Positions 1-11,930 of a DNA stretch of 64,000 nt are shown here, in pieces. This DNA comes from Ceratopteris richardii. Taxonomy: Eukaryota > Streptophyta > Polypodiopsida > Polypodiales > Pteridaceae. Each line of letters opens with the position of its first letter. Position 1 is the first letter of the stretch. The DNA lies in the NCBI GenBank assembly GCA_020310875.1, contig CM035432.1:95110967-95174966 (forward strand), written 5' to 3'. The translations under genes were made by a program, and so were the position numbers. The notes beneath the pieces were generated by a model, which saw nothing but the letters and a program-made list of their open reading frames with translations, was not told the DNA's origin and did not search any database.

Positions 1-717
1 AGGAGAAGAATTCAAGGACATGAAGCTGTATCAACATCTGGTTGGTAGTCTAATCTATGCTACATTAACTAGGAATGATTTGTCCTATGAAGTTTGAGTG
101 TTGTCTCAATGCATGCATTGTCCTAGGAAAGAACATTGGATTGTAGGACAAAGACTATTGAGATACATTAAGGGTACACTCAAAGAAGGTTTGTATTATG
201 GTGTTACATTAGATACAGACATCAAGATATATAGTGATATAGATTGGGCAAGAAATCCTGATGATAGGAGATCAACATATGGATATTTGTGTTATGTGGG
301 AGATAAGTTAATCTCTTGGTGTTCTAAGAAGCAACACATAGCTGCTTTATCATCTATAGAGGCAGAGTATGAAGGTATGGTTGAAGCTGCAAAGGAGGTT
401 ATATGGTTAAAGAATCTCATGAAGAGTTTTGACATCATTTAGAATACACCCACTATTCCTGGAGATAACATGAGCTCATTGTATCTAGCTGCTAATCCTG
501 TTTTTCATGCCACGACTAAACATATTGAGATTCAATATCATTTTCTAAGAGAAAAGGTGATTAATAAGGAGATTGAAGTCATACATACTTCAACAAAAGA
601 TCAGATTGCAGATATGCTAACCAAAAGCTTGGATGGACCAAAGCTACAGAGATTCAAAGACATGGTAGGTATAAAGAAGATGGAGAAAACCTCAATTGAT
701 GATTGAGGGGGAGCTAT
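1..717 (+). mobile_element. Copia LTR retrotransposon, 3' end (RT tail and RNase H), fossil
   Basis: Two open stretches (98-442 and 470-706) carry the end of a Ty1/Copia polyprotein. Visible motifs are the connection to RNase H (RQ..LRYIKGT-like), the RNase H block with SWCSKKQH and SS.EAEY, and the C-terminal HIEI.YHFLREK and TKDQIADMLTKSL that end plant Copia polyproteins. A purine-rich tract at 703-715 (GAGGGGGAG core) is the expected polypurine tract before the 3' LTR. Gag, protease, integrase and most of RT lie outside the window or are lost. The wording is close to the outer Copia at 47.7-50.8 kb, so both belong to one clade. The piece is broken in a few places. Family call is sure; lineage within Copia is not. 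Confidence 0.9.
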
Positions 718-1250
718 TGGTGCATGTCAACCACCAATTGATGTTTTGGATGAAGGATTGATGTCAAAGATTGAAAAAAAGATTAGCCTATGAAGCTTGA
801 AGATAGTGCATATTCAAAAAATGAAGAGTCGTATACATATGTACATTAAACTTATAATTAGCTCACTTATACCTTTGTTATGGTCATCAGCTTGTACATA
901 TATGTCTATATATACAAGTAAAATGTTGGGACAAGTATGAGAGAGCATGAGATGAGAAGAAGTAGAAGTTTTAAGAGTCATTAGACATTTTAGAAGTGAG
1001 GAAGAGCTCTCTCATCATTCATATGTAAACTTTTTCGGAGAAGAAGAAAAGTTGTGCTTGATCTTTTGCTGAATACTAATCTTTTGTGAAATGATTTTGT
1101 ATAAGTCTAAGTCTATAGTTGATTGACCTCTATACAAGTTTTCAGATCCTAATTGTGATCACACTCAGAGAATTGGAAGTGGGAACATTTATATGTGTAA
1201 ATGTGAAGAAGTGAAGTTGCAACAGGCACAAAAATTGATGTTAATGTTTT
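718..1250 (+). repeat. Probable 3' LTR of the left-edge Copia
   Basis: This stretch directly follows the polypurine tract and starts with TGGTGCATG, as an LTR start would. It is AT-rich, without a reading frame, and has a TATATATACAAG stretch near 907 that could be its TATA region. The right boundary is a guess because the partner LTR is not in the window. Confidence 0.4.
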
Positions 1251-1715
1251 GGTCAGTTCTCCTTCCACAATGTAAAGTTTTGAGTGAGCAAGCACTCATT
1301 CTTTAAGTTGGAAGTTAAGCTACCTATGGATAAAAGCATTTGAATAAAGAGGTTGTAATTTGAGAGAACTTTGCATTAAAAGTTACACATGTCAAAGTCA
1401 ACTATAGAAAAGTGTAGTTTTAGACATAGGTGGATTGTTTAGATCATTTCTCAAAATCTACTAAATCTTTTGAGATAATTTAACTTGGAGAATGTGCACA
1501 GAAATTAGGCAACACCTCATAAAAAGGTTAATTGAAAACTTTACATATTTTATTAGTCAATGGGTGAGTTATGTGCACTAGACTTTTCTAAGTAGTGACT
1601 CTCTTCACAGTTAGTACAAATTTTGATAGTTTGGCATTGGTCTTCCAAAATTGATCAAGGTTTTAAGTTGTTCTTGATATAGAAGTGTTCTAACATCAAG
1701 GATAGCTTCTTCTTT
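1251..1715. other. No gene seen; AT-rich junction between two Copia fossils
   Basis: Neither strand holds a convincing reading frame. The stretch lies between a + strand Copia 3' end and a - strand Copia 5' half, and may include the end of the LTR or leader sequence. Nothing else is recognised. Confidence 0.5.
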
Positions 1716-3837
1716 TGGAGATTAACACCCTCCATCAATCCCATCAAGAGACTTTGAAGGTAATCTACTAATAAGATAAGTGGCAATAGACATAGCCTCT
1801 ACCCACAAATAATTAGGTAATTTCTTTGTATTTAGCAAAGATCTAGGTGCTTCCACAATCAATCTATTCCTCCTCTCTGCTACTCCATTTTTCTCACGAG
1901 TATATCTAATTGTGATCTCTCTCTTAATACCTCTGTCCTACAAAAATGCATCAAACTCATTGGAGAAGTACTCACCTCCTCCATCTGACCTTATCCTTTT
2001 TAATCTCTTTCCTGTTTGATTTTCCACAAGTGCAAGATATTTTTTAAATCAATTGAACACTGCATCCTTATGTTTCATGAAATACAAGATAGTCCACCTA
2101 TTGAAATCAGCAATAAATGACACATAGTACCTTGAGCCTGAAATTGAAGGTTCCTTGCTTGGTCCCCACACATCTTTGTGGATAAGTTCCGAATAATCCT
2201 CATGCATATAGCCTTTCTTTCCAAAGGGTAACCTGTGTGATTTACCAAAGTGACATGCACCACATTTATAGACCATATGTTGATTGGATACATTAGCTAT
2301 CCCAAGTGTATCCTAATCAATGTGTCCTAATCTTTTGTGCCATATCTCTAACTCAAATAAGGTTTGATCCTTATAATTATAAAGTGCAATGTTTCAAGTA
2401 TCCTCAAGCTCAAATATAAACAATCTACCTGTTTTCTCTCCCTTTGCGATTCTCTTGAATCCATGTTGGGGATCCTCCACAAAGGTTCCAAATTTATTGA
2501 ACCTAACCTACAAACCCTTTTCCACTATTTGTCCAACACTCATCAATTTTTTTGTGATAGTAGGTACATAAAGAACTCTACTCAACAGATTCTTATTCCC
2601 ATCATAATTTTTGACATTTCCTACCTTGACAACTGATTGCTTGGTATCATCACCTATCTACACTTGGTTCTTGCCATTGGTCTATTAGGAGAGCTATATT
2701 TCTTGCTACATGGTTTGAACAACCTGAGTCAATATAGAAGAGGTGCTCATCATTCATACCTTGTTTTGAGGTCATGTTCATAATGAAAGAGAATCCTCTT
2801 GATCCTCTATATAGTTGCTGAAGTTGTTTTCTGATTTGTATCCTCCTTGATAATTGTTTTTGTAGCCATGGTTGTAACCTTGATTATGGTTGAATCTTCC
2901 TCTTGATTGTGAGTAGCCACCTCTTGGAAATCCTCTTCCTCTTTGGTTCTTGAAGTTCTTATAGCACTCATCTATTGTGTGATTAGATAGTCCACATATA
3001 TTGCATGGGGAAGAGTTGAAAGGTCTCCCCTTACCTTGCTTACCTCCTCTACCCCTTCGTCTTGAATTCCTACCTCTTCTTACATAGTTGGCTTCAGAAG
3101 TAGAAACTTCATCTTCAAACTTTTTACTCTTCCCTTTATCCTTAGACTTTCCTTTATTTGTATAGAGGGAAAAAGAATTGTTACCTCTTGATGGTTCACC
3201 ATTTTTTTTCCAGCTTGGCCTCATGGGTGGAGTTGTCCCATGAGAGTGGTTAGATCAGGGATTTGCATATCCATATAAAGATCCATTGCAGTTGTGAAAG
3301 ATTCCCACTTATCATGTACCTTGATGCCATTGATTATCTGTCTCATTATTTGCTCCTCTTCAATCTCCTCTCCTATGCCTACGAACTAATTAGCTAAATC
3401 CTTCACCTTGGTCACATACTCTGAAACGTTCTTCTTAGGTTGCTTCTTTTGAGTAGTAAACTCCATCCACAATTGATTTCTCCTAGCTCTTGTATTGGAA
3501 GAAAAGTATGAAGATAGAGTATCCCAAGTCTCTTGGGAAGTTTTGCAATTCCCCATATGAGGAAGAAGGAAGTCAGAGATAGAGTTAAGTAGATATGACC
3601 AGGCTAAAACATCCTTGGCACACCATGAGTTGAGCCTTTCTTGCTCCTCTATTGTAGGTTGAACTTTACTTCTAAATGTGGGCATCTCCTCATCACCTGA
3701 TATGTATCCATAGAGACTTCTTCCTTGTAGATAGGTCTTCATCCTCAAAGACCATGCTGGAGAATTATTCCTCTCCAATTTATCAATGAAACAAGGGAAA
3801 CCATCTCTCATTTTACCTCAACTTGCTCTGATACCAC
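1716..3837 (-). mobile_element. Copia LTR retrotransposon, gag to integrase, fossil
   Basis: Read on the - strand from the LTR at 3838-4179. Gag lies at 3386-3811 (INKLERNN-like start, UBN2-type gag with SWCAKDVLAWSYLL). A basic, G/R-rich nucleocapsid with one CCHC knuckle (CNICGLSNHTIDEC) lies at 2778-3224. The GAG-pre-integrase end (YKCGACHFGKSHRLPF) and the first part of the integrase core (DVWGPS...YYVSFIADFNRW) lie at 2049-2276. Further integrase core (RNRLIVEAPRSLL and similar) can be traced to about 1716, where the element stops. RT and RNase H are absent, so it is 3'-truncated. Several breaks are present. The sequence resembles the outer Copia of this window. Confidence 0.88.
3825..3836 (-). 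other. Primer binding site, initiator tRNA-Met type
   Basis: On the - strand the sequence reads TGGTATCAGAGC, the standard plant Copia primer site for initiator tRNA-Met, one base inside the 5' LTR end. It fixes the orientation of this fossil. Confidence 0.92.
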
Positions 3838-4179
3838 TGTTGGAAGAGATGGATGGATACCTCAAGGAAGTGAGGTGATACTATTAAATCTGCTTTATAC
3901 CAGCGTAGATGCACTTCAGAGTTCTAAAATAGGCACCTCAGAGCTCACACTATAGTAACAATTTTATTTTAATAAAAGGGATTTTAGCAATGCCTACTCT
4001 CCATGACTTTAATTGAATAAAAGAAGAATACAAGCGAATAGGACTAGTGCCCTCGGGACCCCCCAAGACCCACAACGCAGGGGTAGCACTAACACATCAA
4101 GAAGTCATACCCTCGTAGTAGATCTTACAAATCTTACATGAAGTTATAGAGGATTTTGATAATCCTCGCATCCCCAACA
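3838..4179 (-). repeat. 5' LTR of the - strand Copia (342 bp)
   Basis: The block begins TGTTGG and ends CCAACA, a perfect terminal inverted hexamer, and is followed on its inner side by the tRNA-Met primer site. No second copy is in the window, so age cannot be estimated by LTR divergence and a target duplication cannot be checked. It abuts the 3' part of a LINE at 4180, suggesting insertion into or beside that LINE. Confidence 0.85.
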
Positions 4180-5100
4180 TGCAGAGCCCATTTGGTTTTA
4201 AGCTTATTGTTGACATACTATAGCTCTTTGTGATGTCTAAAGGGGGGGGAGGGGGTTCTTACAGTTAGCAATTCTTTTGCCAAGAACAAATAGGGACTTC
4301 TCGATAAAGCACTCCTTGGGAGTATTGGAAAAATTGTGAGTGCATCTTTCTCGCCAAATCTTCCAAAGGATCTCTCCCCTGATCGCATTCCATAATGTCG
4401 TAGAGCAACCGATCGCTTCACCAATAAGGGCTTGTTTCCAATTAATTTGTTCTTGGATCCCTAGAGTACGTCCAAGGACCCTCCATAGCCGAAGGGATTT
4501 AGGACAAGCAAAGAATACGTGACCAATATCCTCTTTGCTATGACAACATCGCTTGCACTAGGGCAGAACACTACAGATCTTGTTAGCTTTTGCATTGGTC
4601 CATATTTCACGGTGTAAAATTTGCCATAGGAGGACCAAATTTTTCTTTTCAATGAGAGGGTGCGAGATAGACATAAATTTCATATCCCATCGAGGTCGCG
4701 TCCAGTTGAGACACCATTTCTTGTTGACACTGATGTGAATGTCATTGTGAGCATCGACATATGGAAGCTTGGAAAGACGATTAACATTATACCATTTAAG
4801 GCCCAGTAGGTTCAGAGCATCCTGTCCCATAAGTAGTTGGATTTTAGACCGGTCCCAAGCATGGCTTCTACTCAATAAAATATTCCATACCTTGTATGTG
4901 ACCACAGCACTAGGGTCAAGGTCCTCAAAGTCCACCCATCTATTTGTGTCCTGTTTCTAGAGGTGCTTCCATTGTTTGAATCCCTTATTCCAGAGTCTCT
5001 TGGAACTTAAGACATTCCAAGGCTCCACGTTTCTCATGCCTTGGATCGGGATCCAAATAGAATCATTTTGTCTTATACTTGTAGTCCACTTCCAATGTGT
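4180..5100 (-). mobile_element. LINE (non-LTR retrotransposon) ORF2 3' end, zf-RVT region
   Basis: The - strand frame 4935-4558 and its flanks encode the C-terminal region that follows reverse transcriptase in plant LINE ORF2 proteins. The block LLWQILHREIWTNAKANK is the hallmark of the zf-RVT domain and is followed by a C..C, H, C pattern (CKRC, DIGHVFFACP). Upstream, WIPIQGMRNVEPWNVL and RLWNKGF are also typical of this region. In-frame stops sit near 4955 and at about 4558, so this is a pseudogene of a 5'-truncated copy. The RT and endonuclease domains are absent. The 3' UTR near 4180-4240 has a G-rich run. No poly(A) tail is visible before the Copia LTR. Confidence 0.8.
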
Positions 5101-7105
5101 AACAATTGACAAAATTCCTAATTTTGGGGGAATTCAATTATCTTAGATAGCTAATGATTGCAAGTGGAATCATTTAAAATGATCAACTATGCTCTGAGAA
5201 ATCATTTTAGCAAATCAAATCTTACCCTCGACATTTTAGGGACTTACTAGTAAATAACCATTGAGCACTTCAAAGACAATTTCTCCCTCATACCTAAATC
5301 AAATACCTTGAAATTTTTGTAGCACAAAGTAGACTTTAAGGCTGTTCCAAGAAGCCAAAGATAATGCACAACGGTTGAGTATTCACTGAGACATGACCAG
5401 AAGAAAATGACTGTTCTAAGTAGTCATAGCATAGAAGTAGACAGAGATGTTCAATGAGCTATATGTATGTATTATAACACATGATTGTACAGACTCATTG
5501 GTATTATAATGATGCTCAATGATTATGAAATGAGTGAGCTATGGTGTGAGCTACTAAAGTTCTAAAAATGATCAAGGAGATAGCTCTAAATGAGGCACAC
5601 CCTCCGCGAGTTTTTACAAGACCTTTTTATAAGTATATATTCTAAGTTTGAATTTTTAATTCAAACTTGGCTCCAATAAAAAAGTAACTCCTTTGATCTA
5701 GGAGACATTCCCTCATCTTGAATTCGTCGCTAATATTCCTCCTAAATCCACGAGTTATAAGCTTTTATAAGATTAGCCAAGGATTTAATGATTTACAATG
5801 GTAAATGATCAAGTAGTTACAAGCTATAGTTCACATGACTCATCAAGTGCTTCCACACAATATCTTCCATGCTAAGCCAAATGTGTAGGATTGTACATTT
5901 GCAAGAGCAATGATAATATGTTTTTTTTTGTTGAAATTAATTTCTTTTTTATCAATACCTAGGAAACAAATTCCAAAATAGAAGAGAAATCCTTTACATG
6001 CTTTTATTAAAATACATAAGAAAACAAAATCACGTATCCAAATATGAAATAGTGGACACATTGAGTTCTATAGTATTGCAAAATGTTATCTAGAAGTGCT
6101 ACATAAAAATTAATCATAAATGGTAGCCTTAGAAACCTTTCACTCATCAACATCCAAATAAAACCTTGTCTATATATGGCTTGAAAGTGTTAAAATATTT
6201 CATATGATTAGTCAGAGGAAAGAACTTGATTTATGGAATCAACTCCATCTCAAATCTCTCAATTCGGATGTCATATGAAAAAGTTATGGCCAAAATAGTA
6301 AACTTAAGTACATGGGCCCCATCTCTCTATAGATATAATAAAAAAAAACTAAATGCCCTTAGAAGAATTCTTACAATGATCCAATTAGAGCTTTAAAACA
6401 CTCATTTGAGAGCTCTTAAAGTGGGGATTCTATCGCATGTGAAAAATCTCTAATCATAGCTTAGAGAACAAAGCTACACTCGGAATAAAACATGCAAGTA
6501 TCTATCTATGGAGTTAACTTCATACATGAATGTATTAGTACATAAACATGCATATGAATACATAAAGTTTTGTGTGTTTCATCATTTGTAAAAACATGCC
6601 TTTGTGTATGTGAATGTGTATGCACATATGCACCTCTTTGTGTGAATGCTTTAGTTCATGAATCTCCCCTTTTCTTTGGTTTGTGAATTTGAAGTTTAAT
6701 GTGCTGAAAAATTTTAGAAAGTGATATCTCCTAGGGCTTAAGGGACACCCCTCCACCCCCTTATCACATGTGTTGCAAAATGTTTGAAAGTGATATCTCC
6801 TCGGGGTTTAGGGACACCCCTCCACCCCCTTATCGCATATCAAAATGAGTGAAATCAAATGTTCTACACGCTGAGCTAGATGAATCTACAAAACCCATCA
6901 AGAACAAAGAGGCTTCAAGCCTTTCATGAAAATGCACTTAGCTCACATGGGAGCTCACCATACATGTGAAAAATCATTGATACATGGAAAGAGGCTCACA
7001 AGGCTTGCATATCACCTTTGGATATTCGATCCAAACCCATTGAGCTAGGAGGAGGGAGAAAAATGCATGAGAAAAGAGGGTTATCAGATTTTCCAAAAGC
7101 TTTCT
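5101..7105. other. No gene seen; AT-rich non-coding stretch
   Basis: Only short, low-quality frames occur on both strands, and none shows a recognisable motif or plausible codon usage. The stretch holds one 69-bp tandem duplication (listed separately). I see no LTR ends, TIRs or RNA gene in it. Confidence 0.55.
6721..6858. repeat. Tandem duplication, 69-bp period, two units
   Basis: A block starting GTGATATCTCCT and containing GGGACACCCCTCCACCCCC at 6721 is repeated from 6790 with a few substitutions. The C-rich core stands out from the AT-rich surroundings. Function unknown. Confidence 0.8.
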
Positions 7106-7317
7106 ATGTTGATACCAAATGCAAGAAGTGGAGAATGAAATGCTTGGGACTCACCTCCTATCCTATTTATAACCCAAACCTAGTCCCCATCTTGACCTCT
7201 CTCTAAGTTCCTTTAAAGCATTTAGCCATCACAAGTAGGCACCTCATATGAACTCTCTAGGTTTTGGCCTTGGTTATCCCCCGATCAAAGAACCTCGCAT
7301 TCCTCCAAGCATGTACA
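7106..7317 (-). mobile_element. TRIM-like short LTR with primer site (- strand)
   Basis: On the - strand a 198-bp block (7317 to 7120) starts TGTACATGCTTGG, carries a TATAAATAGG promoter box and ends in CA. It is followed by TGGTATCAACAT (7117-7106), a degenerate tRNA-Met primer site. A homologous block of the same length lies on the + strand at 13050-13247. LTRs this short, without coding sequence, are typical of TRIM/SMART elements. The short frame across it (7018-7206) is a shadow: it recurs in the other copy because the LTR is homologous. No polypurine tract or second LTR was found. Confidence 0.6.
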
Positions 7318-8478
7318 TCTCTGAAACAAAACAAGAACAAAATAGGGTTTCACTTATATAGTGCTAAATATGCCACTAAGTGCAATCCCCCCAAAAAGTG
7401 CAGAATCCCTCTAAAGTTGATAGTCATCCACTTGATGTAATGCAAGATGTATTCTTGTAAAAGAAGGTCCAAGATTCCAAGTTATCGATGTCATTGAAGG
7501 TAATTTTTTTATGCTATGGTTTCACTATGCACATTGAAAATGTTAAGAAGATCCTCTTGGTCTACTTGAATGATTGGATATGGTGTATGATACTAATTTT
7601 GGAGAATGTGACCTCCAAGAACTATTAAGAAGTGAATAACTCTACCATAGATCTTGTCACATATTAGTACACTTACCAAAAAATTAGACCACTATGATTT
7701 CTTGAAAATATTGCACACTCAAATCCGAAAAATCAAAGATCACCCTTGAAGCTTTTAAGAATATTATCTGAAACACACCATGAAAAGCTTTCAGTATGCT
7801 TCAATTATGAAATTTAAGCTAAACTAGTCAATATCCTTACACTCAAGACATTGAGGAAATATTTTTTGAAACCCCTCCTTAATAATACCTTATGTATAGA
7901 TATGTACCCTTATAGTATTTGCAATTTTCAAACCTTCATGGAAACCATAAATATATGTATTTGAAGGAAATAAAAATCCAAGAATTAGGTGGGCCCCACC
8001 CTAGTAAAGTAGCTACCCTTACCTGTAGTGAATGGTAGAATCAAATCCCAAGTTAAATATGGACAGGGAGAAGTAGATTTATAAATTCAAATGTTTAAGC
8101 TTGACCCACTCTCCCTTTTGAAAGATTCCAAACAACTTTTCAAAGACTCAAACCCCACCATAGACTTCGTTCTACAGAAAGATTCTTGACAAATGGGACA
8201 CATGCGATTGACGTTTGGGCCCAAAATCAAGCATAAAATATTCCAAACGCCCAAAATCGGATATGAGGCTCATTCCCACGAAAAGAGGGTGCTAGTTATA
8301 GTATTTCTATGATTTTTCATGAAAAATCAAAGATATGGCCATATGGGATAAGATGAACACCTTAGAATGGCCAAAAATCTTCTAGGATTTTGTCAATGTT
8401 GTATTTTCCACCACACAAGAATCACATCTAGAAGATTCTTCCAAATAATATCATCTCCACATATCTTCCCAAAAGGCC

Positions 8479-8486
8479 TATAAAAG
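8479..8486 (+). promoter_or_regulatory. TATA-box-like TATAAAAG
   Basis: TATAAAAG lies in a GC-flanked context (GGCCTATAAAAGGACCC), typical of LTR core promoters in plants. There is no gene directly downstream. Probably part of an undefined LTR; activity unknown. Confidence 0.35.
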
Positions 8487-8842
8487 GACCCCCTTTGGTG
8501 TCCTCAAAACAAGCAAGTGGTGTGCAGGTACATGCTATCAACACTGCGTTGATCATAGTGCTACCCCTTTGGAGGTGGAGATCTTGGCTACAAGAGAGGT
8601 GCTACACTCTCTTCCTTTATGTACTCCATATTCTTTGTATCCATATCTTGTAATGTGAGCTTTATTTCCTTTTGAATCCAACTATCTCTTCTTTTCTTTT
8701 CTATCTCCCAACCTTTCTATTTCTTCTAATTCCTTCTCTACATTCCCCCTCAATTCCAAACCCTCATCATTTTCCTTCAACTTATATCAATTGGGAAGTG
8801 AGGTTATCTTGATCCCTTTGTTTATGTATGTGAATGATCATT

Positions 8843-9022
8843 GTGTGAATGCTAAGAGGGCAGTGCGGAACACCCGTGTCCTAAGAGCATTTGGTGTTAC
8901 AGTGTATGTGCATGTGTATGTGTTACCTGTGTGAATGCTAAGAGGGCAGTGCGGAACACCCATGTCCTAAGAGCATTGTCAGTTTGAGGGTAGTGTGGAC
9001 CACCCGTACCCTAAGAGTGCTC
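8843..9022. repeat. Degenerate tandem repeat (86-bp period, then a shorter third unit)
   Basis: GTGTGAATGCTAAGAGGGC followed by AGTGCGGAACACCC recurs at 8843 and 8929. A diverged third version (GAGGGTAGTGTGGACCACCC) begins near 8977. Each unit ends in CCTAAGAG. No function is apparent. Confidence 0.65.
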
Positions 9023-9751
9023 TTTGTGTTGTGTGCATATGTGTGAAGTGAATGTGTAAGGAGCTAAGAACCCTTCCTTTCCATCATATCCATCCCTTCT
9101 TATGAGTCTCAGTGCTAAAGGAGTGTTAGAGGCCATTTTTTTAGTGCCCCTCTCAACGTGCATTTACTTAGAAATTCATCCCTAAATCATACTCTATGAA
9201 GAGTTATTTAAGACCAAATATTTACTAGGCATGGGACTCAAAATATCCCAAAGAAAAAACTCAAATCAATTTCAAAGCAAAGAAAGAACACATACTACCG
9301 GCTCTAGTCACCTATATATTAAGGGATTCTAATAATAGATTTATGCATTTGTGTGGACCACAACACTCTCTCCAATCAACTTATCTATAGATGGATAGGT
9401 AGGTGATTGATGGTCTCATTTTTTCACAAAAACTTTTATCTTGATTTTCTCATGCACTTCAAAATTAAGCTTTAGTTAGTTGCAGTAGTCGACCATAAAG
9501 TGCCACTCAATAATAGAATTTGTTACAAGGTGACTACTCTCCTCTTCTAGTGTTGAGTTTAAACCACCCTTTGACAATATGTGCTAGCATTAAAGAATGA
9601 ATTTTATGAATGCATACATGAAGGAGATAGAATATTTGGGACAAACATAATGTTTTGTTGTTTTATTCAATATCCTATGTGTCCATAAACAAGATCTAAC
9701 CACTCAAAGTAAGAGGTTAGTGGACTATCTCATTATTTTCAAAGAAATGTA

Positions 9752-9764
9752 CACTACAACATAT
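9752..9764 (+). mobile_element. Lone CACTA-type transposon terminus
   Basis: CACTACAACATAT matches base for base the left terminus of the CACTA element at 55320. The following 110 bp has TATCGAGG/ATATCGC-like short motifs reminiscent of subterminal repeats and runs directly into repeat A. No matching right end (TGTTGTAGTG) was found nearby, so this is a broken or deleted element end. Confidence 0.45.
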
Positions 9765-9861
9765 CATGGCTATATCGAGGCTTCTACCAACGCAAATGCA
9801 TGGGTGACATTTTCCCTCAATATCGCTCTTAACTTCGACATAGGGATCGGTACAAAACCAC

Positions 9862-11930
9862 CGGTGTGGAGGTGATCGCAATCCGGGTAGATCCGGTCTG
9901 GTCGTGGCACATGCAAAGTGTATGAAGCTAGTGAGTGTAATAAAAAATGTGAAGGTGAAGATGAAGTTGGGTATGGGGGGAAGAGATTTCACGATTTGAT
10001 TAGAGAACGGGGAACATATGAACACAAGATAAATGCATAAACATGAATGACAAGGACAAAAGAAACCATTCACATGAATCAATTCGGAATGGAAGAATGG
10101 TCCAAAAATACGGAGCTTCTTAAACACTTTCCAAATTTAATTCATATTCATAGGTTCTTTTGGATAGAATGAATGCATGATGAGAAAAAAATTACAACCA
10201 CGCACATGAATCAATCTTGAATGGTCCAAGAATGGAGCTTCTTATACACTTTCAAAACTAAAACATATGCATTGGTGTTTCTAGGTGGTATAAATGCATG
10301 TGGGTCATGGTTTATGAATGAATAGAAAATTATCCCCTCAACCTTAATGGATCATCCTCACTCGTTCAACGCAATACTGCGAAGCCTTCTCATACATAGA
10401 AAAAGATAGGAGGTGACATGTAAAAACATATAAGAGACTAAGAGACAAGAGACCACAGACATGAATTAGAAGATATTGTTATGACATACATATACATGAA
10501 TGTTGTGAAACGTTAAGCTAAGCATTCTACTAGTCAAAGGTGGTTCGCACGACCCTCTCAACATGATAGTTCAACCAAATATCACATGTATGAGGATAGG
10601 TTCCACTTCATTGACCCTATGTCTTTCTAGGATCCTAATGTGTTTCTAAAGAAGTCTAAGACTCAAAAAATCAGCTCTAACTCACTCACACGCTCCACTA
10701 TGGGTGAGCAAAGAAAGAGAAACTGGGTTTATGGGCCTATCCTAGAGTAGAAGTCTAAATATTGATTCTACGAACTATGCTCTTACTAACCCACCTTGGA
10801 TCCTCACACGCTTAACTGAGGCTGATCCTCTCAAGGAAACCATGTGCTAGCAAGGGCCCTACGGATGCCTAACAATGATGCTCTAGGAGGTTGGAGGGGG
10901 GTTTATATAGTTTTTTGAATGAACTTGGGCCCTTCGATCTAGAGAAATCAACTCTCAACCCTAAGATCAACTTCTTTTGATTACAACCACTGGATTTTTC
11001 AAATGCATGGTTAGGATTGGTTCTTTATATGATATCTAGGGCAAAGGGGAGGAAAATAGGTGACTTCATTCTCCACCATTGGATCTCAGGCTGATCTAGA
11101 ACGTCAGATCACTACTCACATGAATTTGGATAAGATAAGCTACTATTTTTGGAGAAACTTTTCATTATTGATCTTTGATCATCAAAAAATCTTATCTGAT
11201 GAAGAAAACTCGTGGAGCCTCCTTGCTTTATGCTTTAGTACATCTCCACCCTTGAATATAAGCCCGTCTTAACCGTACAACATGGTTCAATCATCGTTTG
11301 CCATGTGGAAGCCCTTCAAGCATTCAATTTTCTTATTCTAGGAAACTGTGGTGACCATGAAAATTGGATTTTGTGCTCTTTGACACTTCAAATATCCTTT
11401 GATGAAGATGAAAACTTGTAGGGCTATGTTTTGAAAGGTCTCCTTTAGGAATATGCAGAAAAAACTCCTATCTCACTCTCCCTTGTACAAGTTTGACTAC
11501 ATTTGGAAGCTTGCAAGGTGGCATTAAGGTGTCTAGGAAGCTTTGATAGCTAACCATATGGCTAACAAAAATTCCTATCGAAGATTTTGTAGGGTCTAAG
11601 TGGAAAAATTACATTTTTTCAAAATGCACATGGCATATCATTGTGCTAGAAAATCCATTTACATGTGAAATTCAGTCTATAGACTGCCTTTGATAGGCTT
11701 TACAAGTATATGAATTTTCATGTGATTTTGAGACATTGAAATTTTTTCCCTAATTTCCAAAATTTGACTAGCTTTGACCACTACCCTAGATTGGCTTGAT
11801 TTCTTCCAAAGTTTTCATGTGAACTCCCTTTGACATCCTTGATGCATCTTGGAGTTCTCAGACAATTCTGACTACCTTCACCCAATAGGCCTTCATGAAT
11901 GAGAGAGGAGAGAAAATCTCGACGACATTC
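9862..11930 (+). repeat. Repeat A, copy 1 (about 2.07 kb, fullest copy)
   Basis: A non-coding repeat. Its left third matches 18757-19486 and its right two thirds match 38597-39838, all in the same orientation. It has TATATAG promoter-like text near 10908 and no convincing reading frame. It sits just inside a CACTA-like terminus (9752), and copy 3 abuts CACTA subterminal sequence (39839), so it could be the interior of a non-autonomous CACTA family; alternatively it is an LTR or leader of an unknown retroelement. Family not recognised. Confidence 0.8.

Larger units (their letters stand above)
7318..9751. other. No gene seen; AT-rich stretch with a promoter-like box and short tandem repeats
   Basis: No reading frame is credible. 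The part around 8470-8680 looks like LTR promoter and R-region sequence (TATAAAAG box, then C/T-rich text), so an old LTR may lie here, but I cannot define its ends or find a partner. A tandem repeat follows at 8843. Confidence 0.45.

Noticed and set aside
4340-4960. Short + strand frames opposite the LINE
   Set aside because: Shadows of the - strand LINE ORF2 coding sequence.
7018-7206. Frame on + whose end resembles the - strand frame at 13173-13478
   Set aside because: The resemblance arises because both frames cross homologous TRIM-like LTRs, not because they encode a protein.
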